Part shown: positions 48,390 to 49,109 of the stretch, piece by piece | Position numbering within the stretch: the stretch's first letter is position 1 | Layout: each line of letters begins with the position of its first letter | From: Candidatus Daviesbacteria bacterium GW2011_GWA1_41_61 | GTDB lineage: Bacteria; Patescibacteriota; Microgenomatia; Daviesbacterales; UBA10151 | Assembly: GCA_000997385.1 (NCBI GenBank) | Contig: LCBT01000002.1 | Span: 70,315 to 119,423, forward strand | Direction of reading: 5' to 3' | Length of the DNA: 49,109 nt | Program-made: the position numbers and the translations under genes | The notes under the pieces: model-generated | Told to the model about the DNA's origin: nothing | Seen by the model: only the letters and a program-made list of their open reading frames with translations | The model's database searches: none

Positions 48390-49109
48390 ATGGAAGATAA
48401 AAAATCTAAAAGTGGTGATATCTCCCATTTAGACCGCTTAAGAAGGAGTATTCGCCTCACCCTTCTTAGTTTTTTACTCTCCTCTTTCTTATGGGTTAAT
48501 TTGCTCCCCCTCCCTTTTGCAAATAAAACACTGCTTAATATTGTTCTTACGGGTTTTTCCTTGTATTTTGTAATTTACAACTTTTTTTCTCCACGATTCC
48601 TACGTAGTATTCCCTCTGTTTATTTAGGAGCAACGTCTTTAGCCTTAATTTTTGCTATTTTTATCTATCTAACAGGAGGAAACGAGAGTATCTTTATCGG
48701 CTACCTCTATTTATTTATTACCGTCATTGGCCTATCTTTGGGATTTGTGTCTTTGTTTTTCATGTCTTTAACTATGGAAGCTATTTTTATCTTTTTCTTT
48801 TTTTCTTCCGCTGCAGGCTTTTCCTCCTCGCCTGCTTTTGCCTTTTTGGTTCGCAACACAATTTTAAATTTAGTTACCTTTGCTGGAGGGTACTTGATAA
48901 TGAAAGAGTTTGTGCTCCGAGGTAGGCAGTATGCCCAGATGGAGGCACTAAGCAGAGAGCAAAAACTAATTAATAAGGAGAAGGATGAAATTATTGCCGT
49001 GGTTTCCCATGAATTTCGTACCCCCCTCTCAGCCATCAAGGGATACCTTGACTTATTGGTCAAGGAGACCATACGCCTGCTTTCTGAAGAGCAAAGAGGC
49101 TATTTAAAG
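48390..49109 (+). CDS. Sensor histidine kinase, 3' end outside window
   Basis: The frame is open from ATG 48390 to the window end (240 residues). About six hydrophobic helices (residues 22-172) are followed by a coiled linker (YAQMEALSREQKLINKEKDEI) and the dimerisation/phosphoacceptor motif VVSHEFRTPLSAIKGYLDLL, with the phosphorylated His near residue 209. The ATP-binding domain lies beyond the window. The polytopic input domain, without a large outside loop, suggests sensing of a membrane or small-molecule signal. It is divergent from valS. Confidence 0.93.
   Translation, partial: MEDKKSKSGDISHLDRLRRSIRLTLLSFLLSSFLWVNLLPLPFANKTLLNIVLTGFSLYFVIYNFFSPRFLRSIPSVYLGATSLALIFAIFIYLTGGNESIFIGYLYLFITVIGLSLGFVSLFFMSLTMEAIFIFFFFSSAAGFSSSPAFAFLVRNTILNLVTFAGGYLIMKEFVLRGRQYAQMEALSREQKLINKEKDEIIAVVSHEFRTPLSAIKGYLDLLVKETIRLLSEEQRGYLK

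Noticed and set aside
48707-49072. Minus-strand frame opposite the histidine kinase
   Set aside because: Its composition is a shadow of the kinase gene, which has clear helices and an H-box.

Overview
The window looks like a chromosomal segment of a low-GC member of the Candidate Phyla Radiation (Patescibacteria), most likely Microgenomates-like. I infer this from the small, tightly packed or overlapping genes, CPR-type families (DUF5652, a DUF5657-like protein, DUF4012, PrgI/VirB4/TrbC-like pilin locus), a short ValRS, a TlyA without an S4 domain, and normal use of TGA as stop. The exact lineage cannot be fixed without a marker tree.

Layout. 1-2.2 kb: partial beta-helix-like exported protein, a DUF6602 nuclease-like protein and a small membrane protein, ending at tRNA-Asn with repeated tRNA-flank sequence. 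2.3-9.5 kb: rpoD, dnaG, a TlyA-like methyltransferase, a Nudix hydrolase, a GH18-like protein and six tRNAs, including all four standard serine isoacceptors and an unusual Arg(GCG). 9.6-18.3 kb: three toxin-antitoxin modules (PIN/Phd, BrnT/BrnA-like, HepT/MntA), comFC, the ssrA-smpB trans-translation pair, and a cell-envelope group (PP2C-like/beta-propeller, bPH protein, SpoIID protein with a slippery 7-nt repeat in its signal peptide).

18.4-35.7 kb: a type IV secretion/pilus-like locus in two plus-strand blocks. Block one encodes a surface protein with a pilin-like tail, five small VirB2/TrbC-like proteins, a secreted Cys-rich protein and a VirB6-like membrane protein. Block two encodes PrgI (VirB3-like), a TraC/VirB4 N-domain-like protein, a VirB4-type ATPase, a protein with an M23-like end and two Ig-like membrane-anchored proteins. 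Between them, on the other strand, is a three-gene unit (Zn-ribbon protein, DUF4143 ATPase, 666-aa unknown protein) headed by a well-preserved cobalamin riboswitch with its own promoter.

35.7-49.1 kb: the replication-origin region and classical dnaN / oriC / dnaA / rpmH / rnpA / yidD / yidC / jag order, a lipid-linked-sugar flippase, an RNase H, an epimerase-DUF4012 fusion, ribosomal protein L25, and valS controlled by a T-box leader. A partial sensor histidine kinase closes the window.

Most unexpected: (i) a cobalamin riboswitch in front of a protein of unknown function in a putative host-dependent bacterium; (ii) a T-box with a very short Stem I whose terminator also hides the ribosome-binding site; (iii) a probable phase-variable SpoIID gene; (iv) several promoters placed so close to start codons that the mRNAs should be leaderless.
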